Positions 11,810 through 22,625 of a DNA stretch of 64,000 nucleotides are shown here, piece after piece (within the stretch, counting starts at the first letter, position 1; the number at the start of each line of letters is the position of its first letter). A model generated the notes under the pieces. The model was not told the origin of the DNA. It did not search any database and saw nothing but the letters and a program-made list of their open reading frames with translations. The stretch is from Turritopsis dohrnii (Eukaryota; Cnidaria; Hydrozoa; Anthoathecata; Oceaniidae): the NCBI GenBank assembly GCA_027922465.2, contig BQMF02000213.1, positions 310,001 to 374,000 of the forward strand, in the 5' to 3' direction. Position numbers and translations under genes: made by a program.

Positions 11810-12363
11810 ATATACTAATTTGCTTTGTTCATACCACTTTTTAGAGAGTGATATATTTAGTTTTAATTTACGGTCATTGTCCTCTTATTTACACGTAAAA
11901 CCACGTAGAGGCGAGAGACAATTTTTTCACAATCATTCCAAAAGCACGTGGCATCATTTGACGTCAGTTTTTTTATGATCACAAGGGATCATTGCATTGC
12001 ATCCCCAATCGAACCGGATGTTTTGGGGGAAATATCTCGAAAACCAATAGGTATAACTGGCGTTTTTTGGGTCCGCGATACGGGTGATGGGGTAATGCAA
12101 CATTTGGACCTAAACTTCTTTTGGTACTGCGGCTATGACGTCATCAAAATGTTTGACTGGCAATATCTCTGTAACGGTTGGTCCTAGCAAAGCGATCCCA
12201 TACATTTTTTTGATCAGTTTTTCGAACTCTACAACATGGGTACACTTTTGAATTGTGATTCGGTGATTTATTTTTCGTCACTGGGTACGTACACGGGAAT
12301 GGTGGATTTGACCTAATGTTTTCGAAGTTAAGTTTGGTAAAAAGTCTTTACCCGGGATACTAG
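11810..12363 (+). mobile_element. Short non-autonomous Helitron, 5' end trimmed
   Basis: It begins at TATACTAATTTGC, so the first bases of the usual TCTTATTATAC start are altered. It ends with GGTAAAAAGTCTTTACC, CCCGGGATA and CTAG at 12360-12363, followed by T. It sits directly after the CTAG of the previous copy. The frame at 11948-12187 is only an incidental open stretch in conserved Helitron sequence. Confidence 0.8.
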
Positions 12364-13107
12364 TAATGAGATTAATACCAAACCATTTTTAGCTGTTCGT
12401 AACCATGGAAAAAAGAACCATAACACATCTTCCAATAAAATTTCATATATAAATAAACAACCATAAATTTGTGTCTTCCTGCTGAAGAATACATAACTGA
12501 GAAATGTGTTTTCTCTTGAAAATCTTTGAAAGATTATGCGGAAATAATAATGATAATGGTAAGAGAATAGTGTCAGTTAATCAGTTAGTCTTCTTCATCA
12601 ATGGTTTCCCATCCTTCACTTTCATCAAAATCTGCTGTATCCAGGCCTGGAAATTTGGGAATTAAACGAAAACGAAATATTGTTACCGTGTTTTGCTCCT
12701 CTCGGAAACGACAATACCAGTTTTCGCTTCCCTTAAATAATAATAACGGAAACAACACGGTAACGTCAGTAACGAGGTAACAAGAATCCCAGTGAAAATA
12801 ATAATCACTAAAATTATAGCCTCATGCACTTAAGCCAGCTCTTTTTCCACATGCATAAGCTTGTCTTTTTTGTACTGTGTTTTCTTATAAACTGAGAAAT
12901 AAAAAATGGAGTTTTTCTTTGCCAGTTTGTGTCAGAAAAGAATTGTAATTATGGGAATACAAAAAAGACATAATAGACAAAATAGTTAACCCAACTTTGT
13001 TATTGATAAGAAATACCAACCGTAAATCAAACAGAAGATTAACAAAGATGCTAGACAATAATAAACATTCTGAACATGTCCTTTTGGGATTTACGATTTC
13101 TTCGGTA
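12364..13107 (-). other. Mostly non-coding; possible terminal exon at 12650-12587
   Basis: On the minus strand an acceptor-like CCAAATTTCCAG at about 12652 precedes a short frame ending LDTADFDESEGWETIDEED and a stop at about 12587. An acidic tail like this is common in transposase-derived genes, but the link to any other exon is unproved. A GTTACCGTGTT...AACACGGTAAC inverted repeat lies at about 12683-12770. I see nothing else here. Confidence 0.3.
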
Positions 13108-14137
13108 AATATTCATTCACTTATATCACTATTGTCTGAGTCTGAAGAATCCGTTTCGCAGCTATCATCGGTTTTTTCTTGCTCACTTTCGGACTCGCTG
13201 ATCACTAAATAGTTTTCATCCTCTAGTAAACCATTGACTTCGACACGGGGCATCTTTTTTGGTAAAAATAAATCTTCGGTAGCTAAGACATCATTTTTGG
13301 GTTTTGATGCATTTGCTTGGCTTTGTATCTCCTCTTCTCTAAGTAGAGATTTGTAGCTTTTAAGACAAGTTTTTCTTCATAGTTAGGATCAAGGTTACAA
13401 AGTATTGGAACATTGATTCGAATTACCATGAGATCATTGACATGTTGCTTTCTTAAACTAAGGCGAGATGGAGTAAGAAGTCTGTTTATGGTACTAAATC
13501 CACATTCAACATTGCTCGATGAAAAACTTATGGACAAAAGTATCTCCATTACCAATAAAATATTTGGGTATTGCTCGTTATGCTGTTGAAAAATAACCTC
13601 CCATAGCGACGAAGAATGCTGCAAATGTCGATATTTAGACTTAACAAGTTTCTTTAATTGGCGAAACTCAAATGTAGCACCTTGTAAATTTAACTTAAGA
13701 AATGCCAACAGCGTTGAGAAGTGATTCGAGACTAGATTTAATTCTGGTATACCATAGTTCACGTCTTCAAAATCCCAACGATGGTGGTCTACGATAACCA
13801 TGGCTTTAAATATCTCCTCTTCAAATGATTGGAATCTTTCAGTGATTTTATCGTTGATTAAAGGAAGTAATTTATTGCGAATACGGGCTGCAGATTGTTT
13901 ACCTTGGAAAGCATTCTTAACAGTAATATTTTCTTTGAAAACGGTTATACATGTAAGTGCTTTGGCCTTTTGTTTCTTTGGTTTTGTGATTTGAAGGTTT
14001 GATTTGCTGGTAGCTGAGGCATATATTCTTAAACTTCCACCATCTTCAGTAACACAAGCTTTACAGCCGGGACATGGGAAAGTTTTGGGTTCCCTGAGGA
14101 AAATAAAAATAAAAGTTTTCGCCAGGGGATTTGCCAA
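13108..14137 (-). pseudogene. hAT-type transposase C-terminal exon (dimerisation domain)
   Basis: A CTCAG acceptor at about 14096 on the minus strand suggests an internal or last exon starting GTTTTGGG-side at EPKTFPCPGCKACV. The frame runs to 13283. It includes SSSNVECGFSTINRLLTPSR followed by LSLRKQHVNDLMVIRIN, the signature of the hAT C-terminal dimerisation region (as in ZNF862/KIAA1586-like genes). At about 13298 a one-base change ends the frame early. In the next frame the protein continues through NDVLATEDLFLPKKMPR to a very acidic Ser/Asp tail (SESESEQEKTDDSCETDSSD) and stops at about 13108. The upstream exons and the catalytic core are not in the window. It may be a domesticated or dead hAT copy. 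Confidence 0.65.
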
Positions 14138-14689
14138 AATTTTTTATTTATGTTAAATTTCGAACTGTTGTTCTTTTATTTTCAGCTGAGTTAGAACCAG
14201 GTAACAAGGGGATTTTTATACACAAATAACTGTTACCTGTAATGTATACATGAAAAGAGTTAAGATTAATTTACAAAGAGTATAGAAAAATTTCCCTGTA
14301 TATTATAATAATTTAATAACACAGTCTCTTTAAATGGAAGATTTAAACCTATGAAGAAAAAAATCATTAATAAATTTTCGACACATCCTTTTTTTGTAAT
14401 CTTTCAGCCGTCTAATGCATGATCAAGTGATTTGTTTTGTTTGAGAGTTAAATGACGTCAATTACTTCATCATGAAGAACAAAAACAAAAATGCAGAAAA
14501 AGGCACATTTTTGTGCATCCAACAATTAGCTATTTATGACTTGACCGGGTCTTACTCAAAACAAAGATTTTTTAAATACAAAATTATTATTTTTTGACAA
14601 ATAGAGTTAGGGAACGAATTATCGTTACCATGTTTTCACAAAGACGGAAACGTCGCGGTAACAAAACGATCGTTTCCACCAAATTTCAC
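14138..14689. other. No recognisable gene
   Basis: AT-rich. Near 14613-14680 there is GTTACCATG...CGCGGTAAC within a region resembling 12670-12720. No protein match is recognised. Confidence 0.4.
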
Positions 14690-15630
14690 AGAATCGCAAC
14701 TCAAAAGTGTACGTATGTTGTAGAGCTCGAAAAACTGATCAAAAAAGTGTATGGGATCGTTTCGCTACGACCAACCTTTGCAGAGATATCATTGATTAAA
14801 GATTTTGATGACGTCATATCAGCAGTACCAAATTAAATTAGGGTCAAATGATGCATCACCCTATCACCCGTATCGCTAACCCTAAAATACGTCAGTGATC
14901 TCTATTGGTTCCCAAGATATATCCCAAAGAACGTCGCGTTCGATTGGGGATGCAATGCATTGATTCCCGTGATCATAAAAGAGCTGATGTCAAATCCCAG
15001 GCATCGCTCGCCACCCACGTTCAGTATGTGTTGTGTCACAGAATTTAACTTGTGTAAAAGTTTCTTTTCAGGCATTAATTTTTTAATTCATTTCTTACAA
15101 CAGAAAATTTAAAACTGAAACAAATAGCAATATGGCTCAGAATATATATCTATATGCAGAAGAGAAGTAACTTTTGTGCAAAAATAGCAAAAGCACAGAA
15201 CTGTTTACCCAGGCATGCAAAACATTGACTAACATTACGAAGTGTGAATTGAAAACAAATTGATACCTTACAACTGTGTTTCTTTTGTGCCAAAATTACA
15301 TTGGTTAGCAATCGTTAATGAATTTTTGAAATGATAGTTTGTTCTTCACAAAACCATCAACATTCAGATAAAAACCATGAGTTTCATTTCTTTAACGCTT
15401 CACGTGCTTTTTTATTATTAATCTTACCTAAAAAATATTTCAATTGTATAAAAGTGCAGAAAAAGATAATCATGCTATGACATGGTTGAAATAAAAAACA
15501 AAACAAAAAGCAAAAAGTAAATTCACGTACGCATTTATCCTAAAAATAATTATAATTAAAAACACAAATTCAATGACAGAATTTGTAAAGCTTTTGATTG
15601 GAAAGTCTATAAAATCAACCAATACTATAT
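14690..15630 (-). mobile_element. Two abutting Helitron fragments, minus orientation
   Basis: 14690-14998 is the reverse complement of the body of the short Helitron at 11900-12290 (shared words AGCTCGAAAAACTGATCAAA, ATTTTGATGACGTCAT and GATTGGGGATGCAATGCATT). 15000-15630 is the reverse complement of the 3' half of the 9168-11808 family, starting inside it at GCATCGCTCGCCACCC. Neither piece keeps the terminal hairpin and CTAG, so both are truncated. Confidence 0.7.
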
Positions 15631-15933
15631 GTTTATACCGGTTCAACACTCAACACTGGAGCTAAATTAAATAACGACTTTTAACGTGGGATACACAACC
15701 AAACATCAAAATCTCTCACGTCATTTTTGTAGTTTTTGATAAAGTGTAAAAAACAGTATGTTTATACAACCAAGTTCCAATGATAGTTCTAGTCTAAATG
15801 GGTAAATGATGCTGGTGTTCTTTCACAAGAAAAGAATGAAATAAAATAAGTCATAGAATTCATTGTATTGCTTTAAAAAGAAACATCGCCAAGTTTGAAG
15901 TCAATGCATTGCATAGAATGTTTGAAAATGTGA

Positions 15934-16308
15934 TTGTCAGTATGTGCTTGTGTTGCGAGTTGTGATAGAAGAAGAAAATTCGAGATGAGCAAAGGAAATT
16001 CAGTGAAGTTAAAAACCTTATTGAGTTGGCAGAAAAGTCAAGTAATAGGCCATAAAACAATAGCGAAAGATGGAATAACCTTCCTTAATCACATATGGTG
16101 CAAGGTTTGTGCGAAAAACGAAAATGTGGTAACAGCTGACAAATCTTGCAAAGGAGAAATCGCAGAAGCCATGTTGCAATTTGTAAAAGGGACAAATAAT
16201 GTAACAAAACACACTGTAACTTGTCATCTAACTGGTAAGGCTCACAGAATTGCAGTGTTGCATGAAAATACGAAACAACCAGGGGAACAAATTGATTTAA
16301 CAAGGTGA
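15934..16308 (+). CDS. Zinc-finger exon (ZNF862-like), possible first exon
   Basis: The open frame begins MSVCACVAS, or more likely MSKGNSVKLKTLLSWQKSQ at about 15985, and ends at AG|GTGAGA, a good splice donor (about 16306). It contains IWCKVCAKNENVV and then FVKGTNNVTKHTVTCHLTGKAH. The C-x2-C and spaced H residues with the FVKGT/NNVTKH pattern resemble the TTF/BED-like finger at the start of ZNF862-type hAT-derived proteins. No matching downstream exon is visible on this strand. The hAT exon at 13108-14137 is on the other strand, so they are not one gene as they stand. Confidence 0.5.
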   Translation: MSVCACVASCDRRRKFEMSKGNSVKLKTLLSWQKSQVIGHKTIAKDGITFLNHIWCKVCAKNENVVTADKSCKGEIAEAMLQFVKGTNNVTKHTVTCHLTGKAHRIAVLHENTKQPGEQIDLTR

Positions 16309-16309
16309 G

Positions 16310-16770
16310 ATAAATATTTTTATAAGTTTTATGAATTTGTTGCCTAAGATCCCAGCCTCTTCCATTTAGAAATGCATGCTTGCACGATGATTGCGCACTT
16401 AAATCGCGAAAAGTTGTTTTCACAAGCGATTTTTATCGTCCTCGCACTCAATAAGTTTTTATGCCTCCAGGGCTTGACAAATCGATCTAACAAGACAGTA
16501 CAATATTGTTCTCAATTATTTTGGAGCCCGTACGTGGCATTAGAAGTACATTCAAGACGTACTCACGAACAATTCTTCGTAATGTGAACGTACGCGTTTT
16601 TATGCATTCTCAGAGGTACTGAAGGATAGTGAAGTAAGGGGGACGATTTAACCTGTGAAACCCTAACAAAGGAGACTGGTTGCCTTTATCTTTTTCTTCA
16701 CAACTTCACAAATAAAGTTCGAATGACGTGTATAAAATCTAATTTATTCTACTTGTAAAAGAAGAAAATA
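16310..16770. other. No recognisable feature
   Basis: Presumed intron or intergenic sequence after the splice donor at 16308. No acceptor with a convincing coding exon is seen before the next transposon. Confidence 0.4.
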
Positions 16771-18321
16771 CCGGGTCTGACATTAACAGACTCTAATACA
16801 TAACTTTTCTTACTCAACCAAATAACATTTTAATGCTTTGTCCATCTTTTTCATTAACGCTCGTTAAACGGGGAACGAATTCTTTAAAAGCTTTACAAAT
16901 TTCCTTAACGTCTCTTGAAACTTCTGCCCAAACTCTTCTGATTTGCCTCTTTAAAGCATTTTCATTTTCAAAAGCGCGATTGAATCTGTTCTCGTAAACC
17001 TTTCTTTGAACTTTGTCCCAAAAATAGTAATCTAATGGATTACAATCGGGAGAAGCAGGCGGCCATTCCGTACATTTCACAAATCTGTTGTTTAGTTTCT
17101 CCGACAGAAAATCTTGAACCAAATTTGCTCGATGGGAAGGTGCGCTATCCTGAATAAATATCCAATCTTGCCGCTTCATCATGCTTTCGATGTTTGGAAT
17201 TAAATCTTTTTCTAGGTGAGCCTTATATCTTTTGGCATCAACTTTCAAATTTTTGTTGTTTACAAAAAATGGTTTTGAGGTACCGTGCCATGTGATGCAA
17301 GCTGATACCATCACTTTTTTAGATTGTCTGTTGGTGTTGTGAAACAATCGATCATCAGGAATATCACCTTTTTGACTTTTACCGTATACACGACTATTTT
17401 GGTGGTTTATTGGAACTTCTAATGTGAAGTCTTTTTCATCTTGAAAGACGCATTTTTCTATACTTCATTATTGGAAAATCTCTCCGCCAATGCACCAGAT
17501 CTTTCCGTTCGTCGCTTTTTTGTTCCTTCACTCACTCGTGGGGTCCTTATCCTCTTATACTGTTTCCATCCGTTTTTTCTTATCATTCTTACGACTGAAG
17601 ATCTTTTTATACCAGTATGTCTTTCAATTTCCCTGGATGACATGTGGGTTCCGGGTGATTCCTCTTGTGAGCAGATTAATTCTTCAACAATTTCTTTGTT
17701 TTCCAGTGTGATTGCAGATCTTGGCCGTCCTGAACCTGATTTTCTATTCATTGTTCCAGTCTCTTTGAATTGTTTTATCAATCTTTGAACAGATCCTTTG
17801 TACCACTTCTTTGTCGGATGTTCCTTACATATACGATAAGCCGACCAACCTTTTTCAACATAGTCGTTTTTAATAACTGCTTTATCATCATCAGAGAAAA
17901 CCATCTTTACACAACGAAATGATACTGATTTAAAGTAAAAGATTAGGGGAGTCGGTTAAACTTGGTATAAGACAATGCAATGGTATCACTCATGAAGACT
18001 GTATAGTGTAGCCTTTTTTACAGTCTGCTGAACAAGTGATGAGGAGTATTGAGCACTGAATGTCTGGTAAAAGATACAAGATATCATCTGAGTACAAAAA
18101 AAGTTTCGTAATTTTGACGTCAATTTTTAATCAACTTTAAAATGATAGGACAGACTTCTAACCCAATAACAGAAAATTGATTAATCGGAGCTTTTTCAAA
18201 CTCTTACAGCCTTAAGAAACTATACGAAATATTTAACATACAAAAAATTCTGAAGAACGGACATATAGTTTTTGAGATAATAAAAATCCAATTTTAGACT
18301 CGTTTTTTTGGGACCACCCGG
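16771..18321 (-). mobile_element. mariner-type transposon, long-spaced catalytic triad
   Basis: The body is a minus-strand transposase gene (17904-16814). Candidate ends are CCGGGT at 16771 and ACCCGG at 18316-18321, each flanked by TA. Only about six terminal bases match as inverted repeats, so these limits are tentative. The right end continues GGACCACCCGGTATT. Confidence 0.6.
16814..17904 (-). pseudogene. mariner-type transposase with one frameshift
   Basis: The start is at 17904 (MVFSDDDKAVIKNDYVEKG). The N-terminal half contains a paired-type DNA-binding region with GSGRPRSAI between helix-turn-helix parts and a second HTH (HTGIKRSSVVRMIRKNGW). At about 17463 a one-base shift breaks the frame. 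Just after it lies FQDEKDFTLEV, whose D is the first catalytic acid. The C-terminal half (from about 17450 in the new frame, clearly from 17347) has FIQDSAPSHRAN (second D) and PDCNPLDYYFWDK (third acid). By my count 38 residues separate the second and third acids, against 34 in Mos1. The gene is otherwise complete, ending at 16814. Confidence 0.82.
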
Positions 18322-19404
18322 TATTTTAATAATCAACACACCTGCTATGTGTCACGTGCAGAAGATTGAATTAAAGAAGATTACAAAATTTTTGTAAGGT
18401 CACATACGATTGAAAATTGTTAATTTCATTTCCATTCAAGATCAATTCATGATCAAAGGATTAATATGTTTTTATTTATTTCATCCATAATAAGAGGGTA
18501 TGCATCTACCGGTTTCAAACCATCAAACTTCTCAGTGAAAACGACTCGGACAATGACATTGAAGAAAAATAAATTGTCATGTTTTTTATCTTACGTTAGA
18601 TAGTATTCTTTTGTTCACGTAGTAGTAAAATATATTTACACTTAGTTAAGTAATTATTCCTCCAATTCATTGTTGCTCCCTTGTTGTTCTTTTTAACATA
18701 GTATTAAGGGTTCCAATGATCGTTAATTTTTTGGATCGCAAAAAGACGGCTGCATCCGATTTGCAATGTAAATAATAGCACAACAGCTAATCTGCTGAAT
18801 TGGATTTTAAGATTATAAGAAAAACATAAAAATGTTTTGTCGAAAACTAGGTGGAAAATTGCCAACTTTTCATGAGTCAAGATACAAACGTTGACCGTGA
18901 AAGGAAAGCCGGATGAGAACTTCTAGGATGTTTTTTTTCATTGTATAAATTAGAGTGGCTCCGTCTCGTTCCTACTACAAGCTTTTACGTCAACGTAACT
19001 GTCTGATGGCGTTATGGAACAATAGGGGTAGACGAAGCATTTGCTTTGTAAGGGCGCTGATGTTACAATGAAACAGATATCTGCCCAGCCGGCGTCACAA
19101 ACCTTGATATAGTGGTTCTATCTAGGTAAACATTGTTATTACTCTTGAATTCCCATTGCGAAAAGTACGAATACAAACATCAACGTTATCTTTTACTGGA
19201 TGCATTTCCAGATCACCATGTCTGGAATCCAATCTTTGGAATGATATTTTTCGCGAGTGGTTTAATTATTTTTTCAAATCAGTCCGGTGAATTCATGTTT
19301 ACGATAGCCTTTTTTAAAAAATTTCGAGCGCGCTTCATGCACGTAAAGGCAATTACGCGATTGATTTCTAACTCTCGTTGTTATTTCTTTAAGACAAGGC
19401 CTGC
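18322..19404. other. No recognisable gene; upstream of the Helitron Rep remnant
   Basis: AT-rich, with no conserved protein found. The stretch 19133-19404 has an open frame, but its residues match no family I know. It may hold a degraded N-terminus or promoter of the Helitron gene that follows. Confidence 0.4.
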
Positions 19405-19409
19405 AAGGA

Positions 19410-20850
19410 CGAGGACCGCCTGTCTTTCGTATTAATAGTCAGGTATGTCACCGTACAGGCAATCTGCATCCATCATATGGTCAGTTGTACATTTATGATG
19501 GGATGGATGCATTCAATGAAAGAATGGAGAGTCTGGCTGGACAATAGATATTCCTCATGTAGCTGAATATACTTCAGGTAGTCGGTGCCGCACAACCGCA
19601 TTGCAACATTATACTTATAGATTTGCGTATAGAAATGTTTTTAATCCAATCTTAAAAGGTAAAAAATTATTTCAGCAATTTGCAGTTGACTGCTACTGTA
19701 AGGTTGAAGCAGAATGTCTCAACTATATTCGGACAAATCAGAAAGCATTACGTGTTGAGCAATATCAAGGTTTAATTGACCATCTTGCTAATGTTGCTCA
19801 AAACAGACGTTTAAATGCAGGTAGACCTGTTACTTTGCCATCTTCGTTTCAGGTTAGTCCCAGAGCTATGCAACAAAATTATCAAAATGGTGACTAAAAT
19901 GGGAAAACCTGATTTGTTCTGCACATTTACGTGTAATCCAAAATGGAAAGAAATTACCGAGAATTTAGATGATGAGGCAGCACATTATCGACCTGACTTG
20001 GTTTCACGCGTTCTTAATTTGAAATTGAAAGCACTTTTAAATGATGTCATAAAAAATGGTGTATTTGGGAAAACAACTTCTCACCTTCATGTGATTGAAT
20101 TTCAAAAGCGTTCTTTACCTGATGCCCATATTCTTATTCATATAGCACAAGAGGATAAGTTATAAAATGCTGATGATGTTGACAGCTTGACATGTGCTGA
20201 AATTCCTGATCCAGATGAGGAGCCAGAACTACAAAACACTATCAAATCGTGTATGATACATGGCCCATGCCGGAATTACAACGAAACTTCAGTTTGCATG
20301 GGAGACGATGGTAACTGCACCAAAAATTTTCCCAAAGCATTCTGTGATGAAACATAAATTAATGTTAATGGCTATCCTTTGTATCGCAGACGAAATAATG
20401 GTCGAACTGTAAGGGTTAAAAATGTAATATAATCGATGGGTAGTTCCATACTGTCCCTGTTTATCAAAGAAATATAATGCGCATATAAATTTGGAGGCCT
20501 GTACTTCTATAAAAAGTGTCAAATATTTGTTCAAATACGTATATAAAAAACATGATCGAGCGCATGTCGAAATTAAGGAACAATTGCAATATGATGAAAT
20601 TAAAACTTTTTTAGATGCTCCATATGTTAGTGCACCTGAAGCTCTGTGGAGAATATTTGAGTTCTCAATGCATGAGAAATCACACTGTATCAAAAGGTTG
20701 GCAGTGCATTTACCAGATCTTCAACGGGTTTATTTCCAACCTGGTGATGAGGACGCAGCTGCAGACAGGGCATCTATGAAAGATACCCACCTCACAGCAT
20801 GGTTCAAATTGAATGCTGAAGATTCAGATGCTCGACAACATCTGGTTTGA
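19410..20850 (+). pseudogene. Helitron Rep (HUH endonuclease) part
   Basis: The Rep domain of Helitrons nicks DNA with HUH metal-binding and tyrosine residues to start rolling-circle transposition. Recognisable blocks: PPVFRINSQVCHRTGNLHPS (19412-19471), YGQLYIYDGMDAF, KLFQQFAVDCYCKVEAECLN, GKPDLFCTFTCNPKWKEI, SHLHVIEFQKRSLPDAHIL and SIKSVKYLFKYVYKKHDRAH. The family motif is LPHAHIL; here it reads LPDAHIL (GAT at 20121-20123), so one of the two HUH histidines is lost. Frames change near 19550, 19860, 20165 and 20490. Confidence 0.82.
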
Positions 20851-20916
20851 AATATTCCATATCATTATGTATTTCATGATAAAGAGAAAAAATGGAAAAG
20901 GAGAGGTAAAACTCAT

Positions 20917-22257
20917 ATGCCAATAATTGCCCGCTTATATAATGCAAGGCCAACAGAAGGAGAAAGATTTTTCCTTCGTGTTTTATTGCTTCACATCCCT
21001 GGTGCTACATCATTCGAGTACTTGCGCATGTTCAATGGGGTGGTTTTTGATACGTTCCGTGAAGCATGTATTGCAAGAGGTCTTCTTCAAGATGATGATG
21101 AATGGCACAATACATTGGAAGAGGCATCTACATTCCAAATGCCTCAACAATTGAAGCAATTGTTCATAACAATCTTGACACATTGTGAGCCATTGAATCC
21201 GCTGGAACTGTGGAATGCATTCAAGGATCAATTGTACGAGGACTATGTGGGCACATTGTCTGTTGCTCAAGCTGAGCAAAAGGTTTTGGGATATATCGAT
21301 AACATACTCAAACAATTTGGTATGCCCTTAACGCAGTTAAACCTTCCTGAGTTAATTGAACATGTTGACGAGGAAGAGGTTGATGTAAACGTATACATTG
21401 ACCAGACACAACAGGTAAGGCCTCTGCTTAATGAGCAGCAGGTGGCTGTGGCTAATGCGATATTATCTGCTGTTTCAAATGTAAAAAACGCTTTGGCACA
21501 ACCTGATACATTGTTTTATCTTGATGGACCAGCTGGCACAGGTAAAACATTTACTTATAACTATGTTATAGCAGCATGTAGGGCCAGAAGTTGGAAAGCC
21601 GCTACCGCTGCATATACAGGTATTGCAGCCACTTTACTTTCTGGTGGGTGTACATTGAATTCGTTATTTTGTTTGCCTGTTCCTGTTTTAGAAAACAGTG
21701 TTTGTAATGTAGTCCCAACATCAAAACATGCTGATCAAAACATGCTGTTTCTCATCGATGAAGCAACAATGGTTTCCACCCATATTTTTCATGCCATCGA
21801 TTACTTCGTGATATTTGCAACAACGATACTTCTTTTGGTGGAAAAGTAATGTTATGGGGTGGAGATTTCCGTCAATGCTTACCTGTTGTAAAGAAAGCAC
21901 AACCGACTGACGTTATTGAGGTGTGCTTAACCAGTTCTGCATTGTGGGCTTCAGTGTCAAAATTCACATTAACGCAAAACATGAGAGCTAGACCTGAGGA
22001 ACAACAATTTTGTCAGTGGCTGCTACGATTGGGTAATGGCGAACTACCATTAAAACAAGGAGACCCTGCTAAAGGTGCCATTAAAATTCCAGATTGCTGT
22101 GTGGTGTCTGAAAACACATCGCTTATTTCAGTCATGTTTGACGGCCTGGAACCTCATCAATATGCTTCAACTGCTATTTTGACACCTACAAATGAGCACT
22201 CATTAATAATAAATAATGAGGTGTTGGAAAGATTGCCTGGTGATCCAGTTTGCTATT
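20917..22257 (+). pseudogene. Helitron Pif1-family helicase part
   Basis: The helicase unwinds DNA during rolling-circle transposition. The frame 20917-21849 includes the Helitron linker (MPIIARLYNARPTEGERFFL) and then FYLDGPAGTGKTFTYN (Walker A) and MLFLIDEATMV (Walker B). After a frame change at about 21847 the next segment (21849-22257) gives LWGGDFRQCLPVV, SKFTLTQNMRARPEEQQFCQ and ILTPTNEHSLIINNEVL. The sequence stops matching after PGDPVCYY, where foreign DNA enters. It is part of the same RepHel gene as the Rep segment. Confidence 0.85.
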
Positions 22258-22625
22258 ATATCAAATTTGTTTGTTAAGATATTTTGCAAGTTGATTTATC
22301 TTTTTATGAAGACTTTGCGTATGCTGTAATAATGTAGGTGGAACTTTCACAGAGAACTAAAAGATGCCCTCACGGTCAGAAAGATTTCTGCAAATACTGC
22401 TGAAGCATGAAAAATGAAATATGTTATGACATTTATGAAATTCGACAGAAAATGCTGCATGATCCAGGTGAATTCGAACAGCGGAGTGCACTAGCTAACT
22501 GCGCCACGAAACTACATTAGTATCTGTATTGTTTTATTCACGTTCTTTGACTCTTCCGTTTACAAAATGTTGAGAACTTCTATTCAGGTAGAAAAGGATG
22601 ATCACAGTCAAAGATAATTTGATAA
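22258..22625. other. 368-bp segment of unknown origin inside the helicase gene
   Basis: It lies between the last helicase codons and the inserted Helitron. Its ends show ATCAAATT at 22260 and AATTTGAT near 22615 as a short inverted repeat, so it could be a small MITE. No coding sequence is convincing, although RCPHGQKDFCKYC is read in one frame. Confidence 0.35.

Noticed and set aside
11948..12187. 79-codon frame MASFDVSFFMITRDHC
   Set aside because: It is conserved Helitron body sequence shared with 8800-9030 and 14780-14990, where it is not open.
13108..16308. hAT exon and zinc-finger exon as one gene
   Set aside because: They are on opposite strands, with Helitron fragments in between. 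At most they are halves of a rearranged gene.
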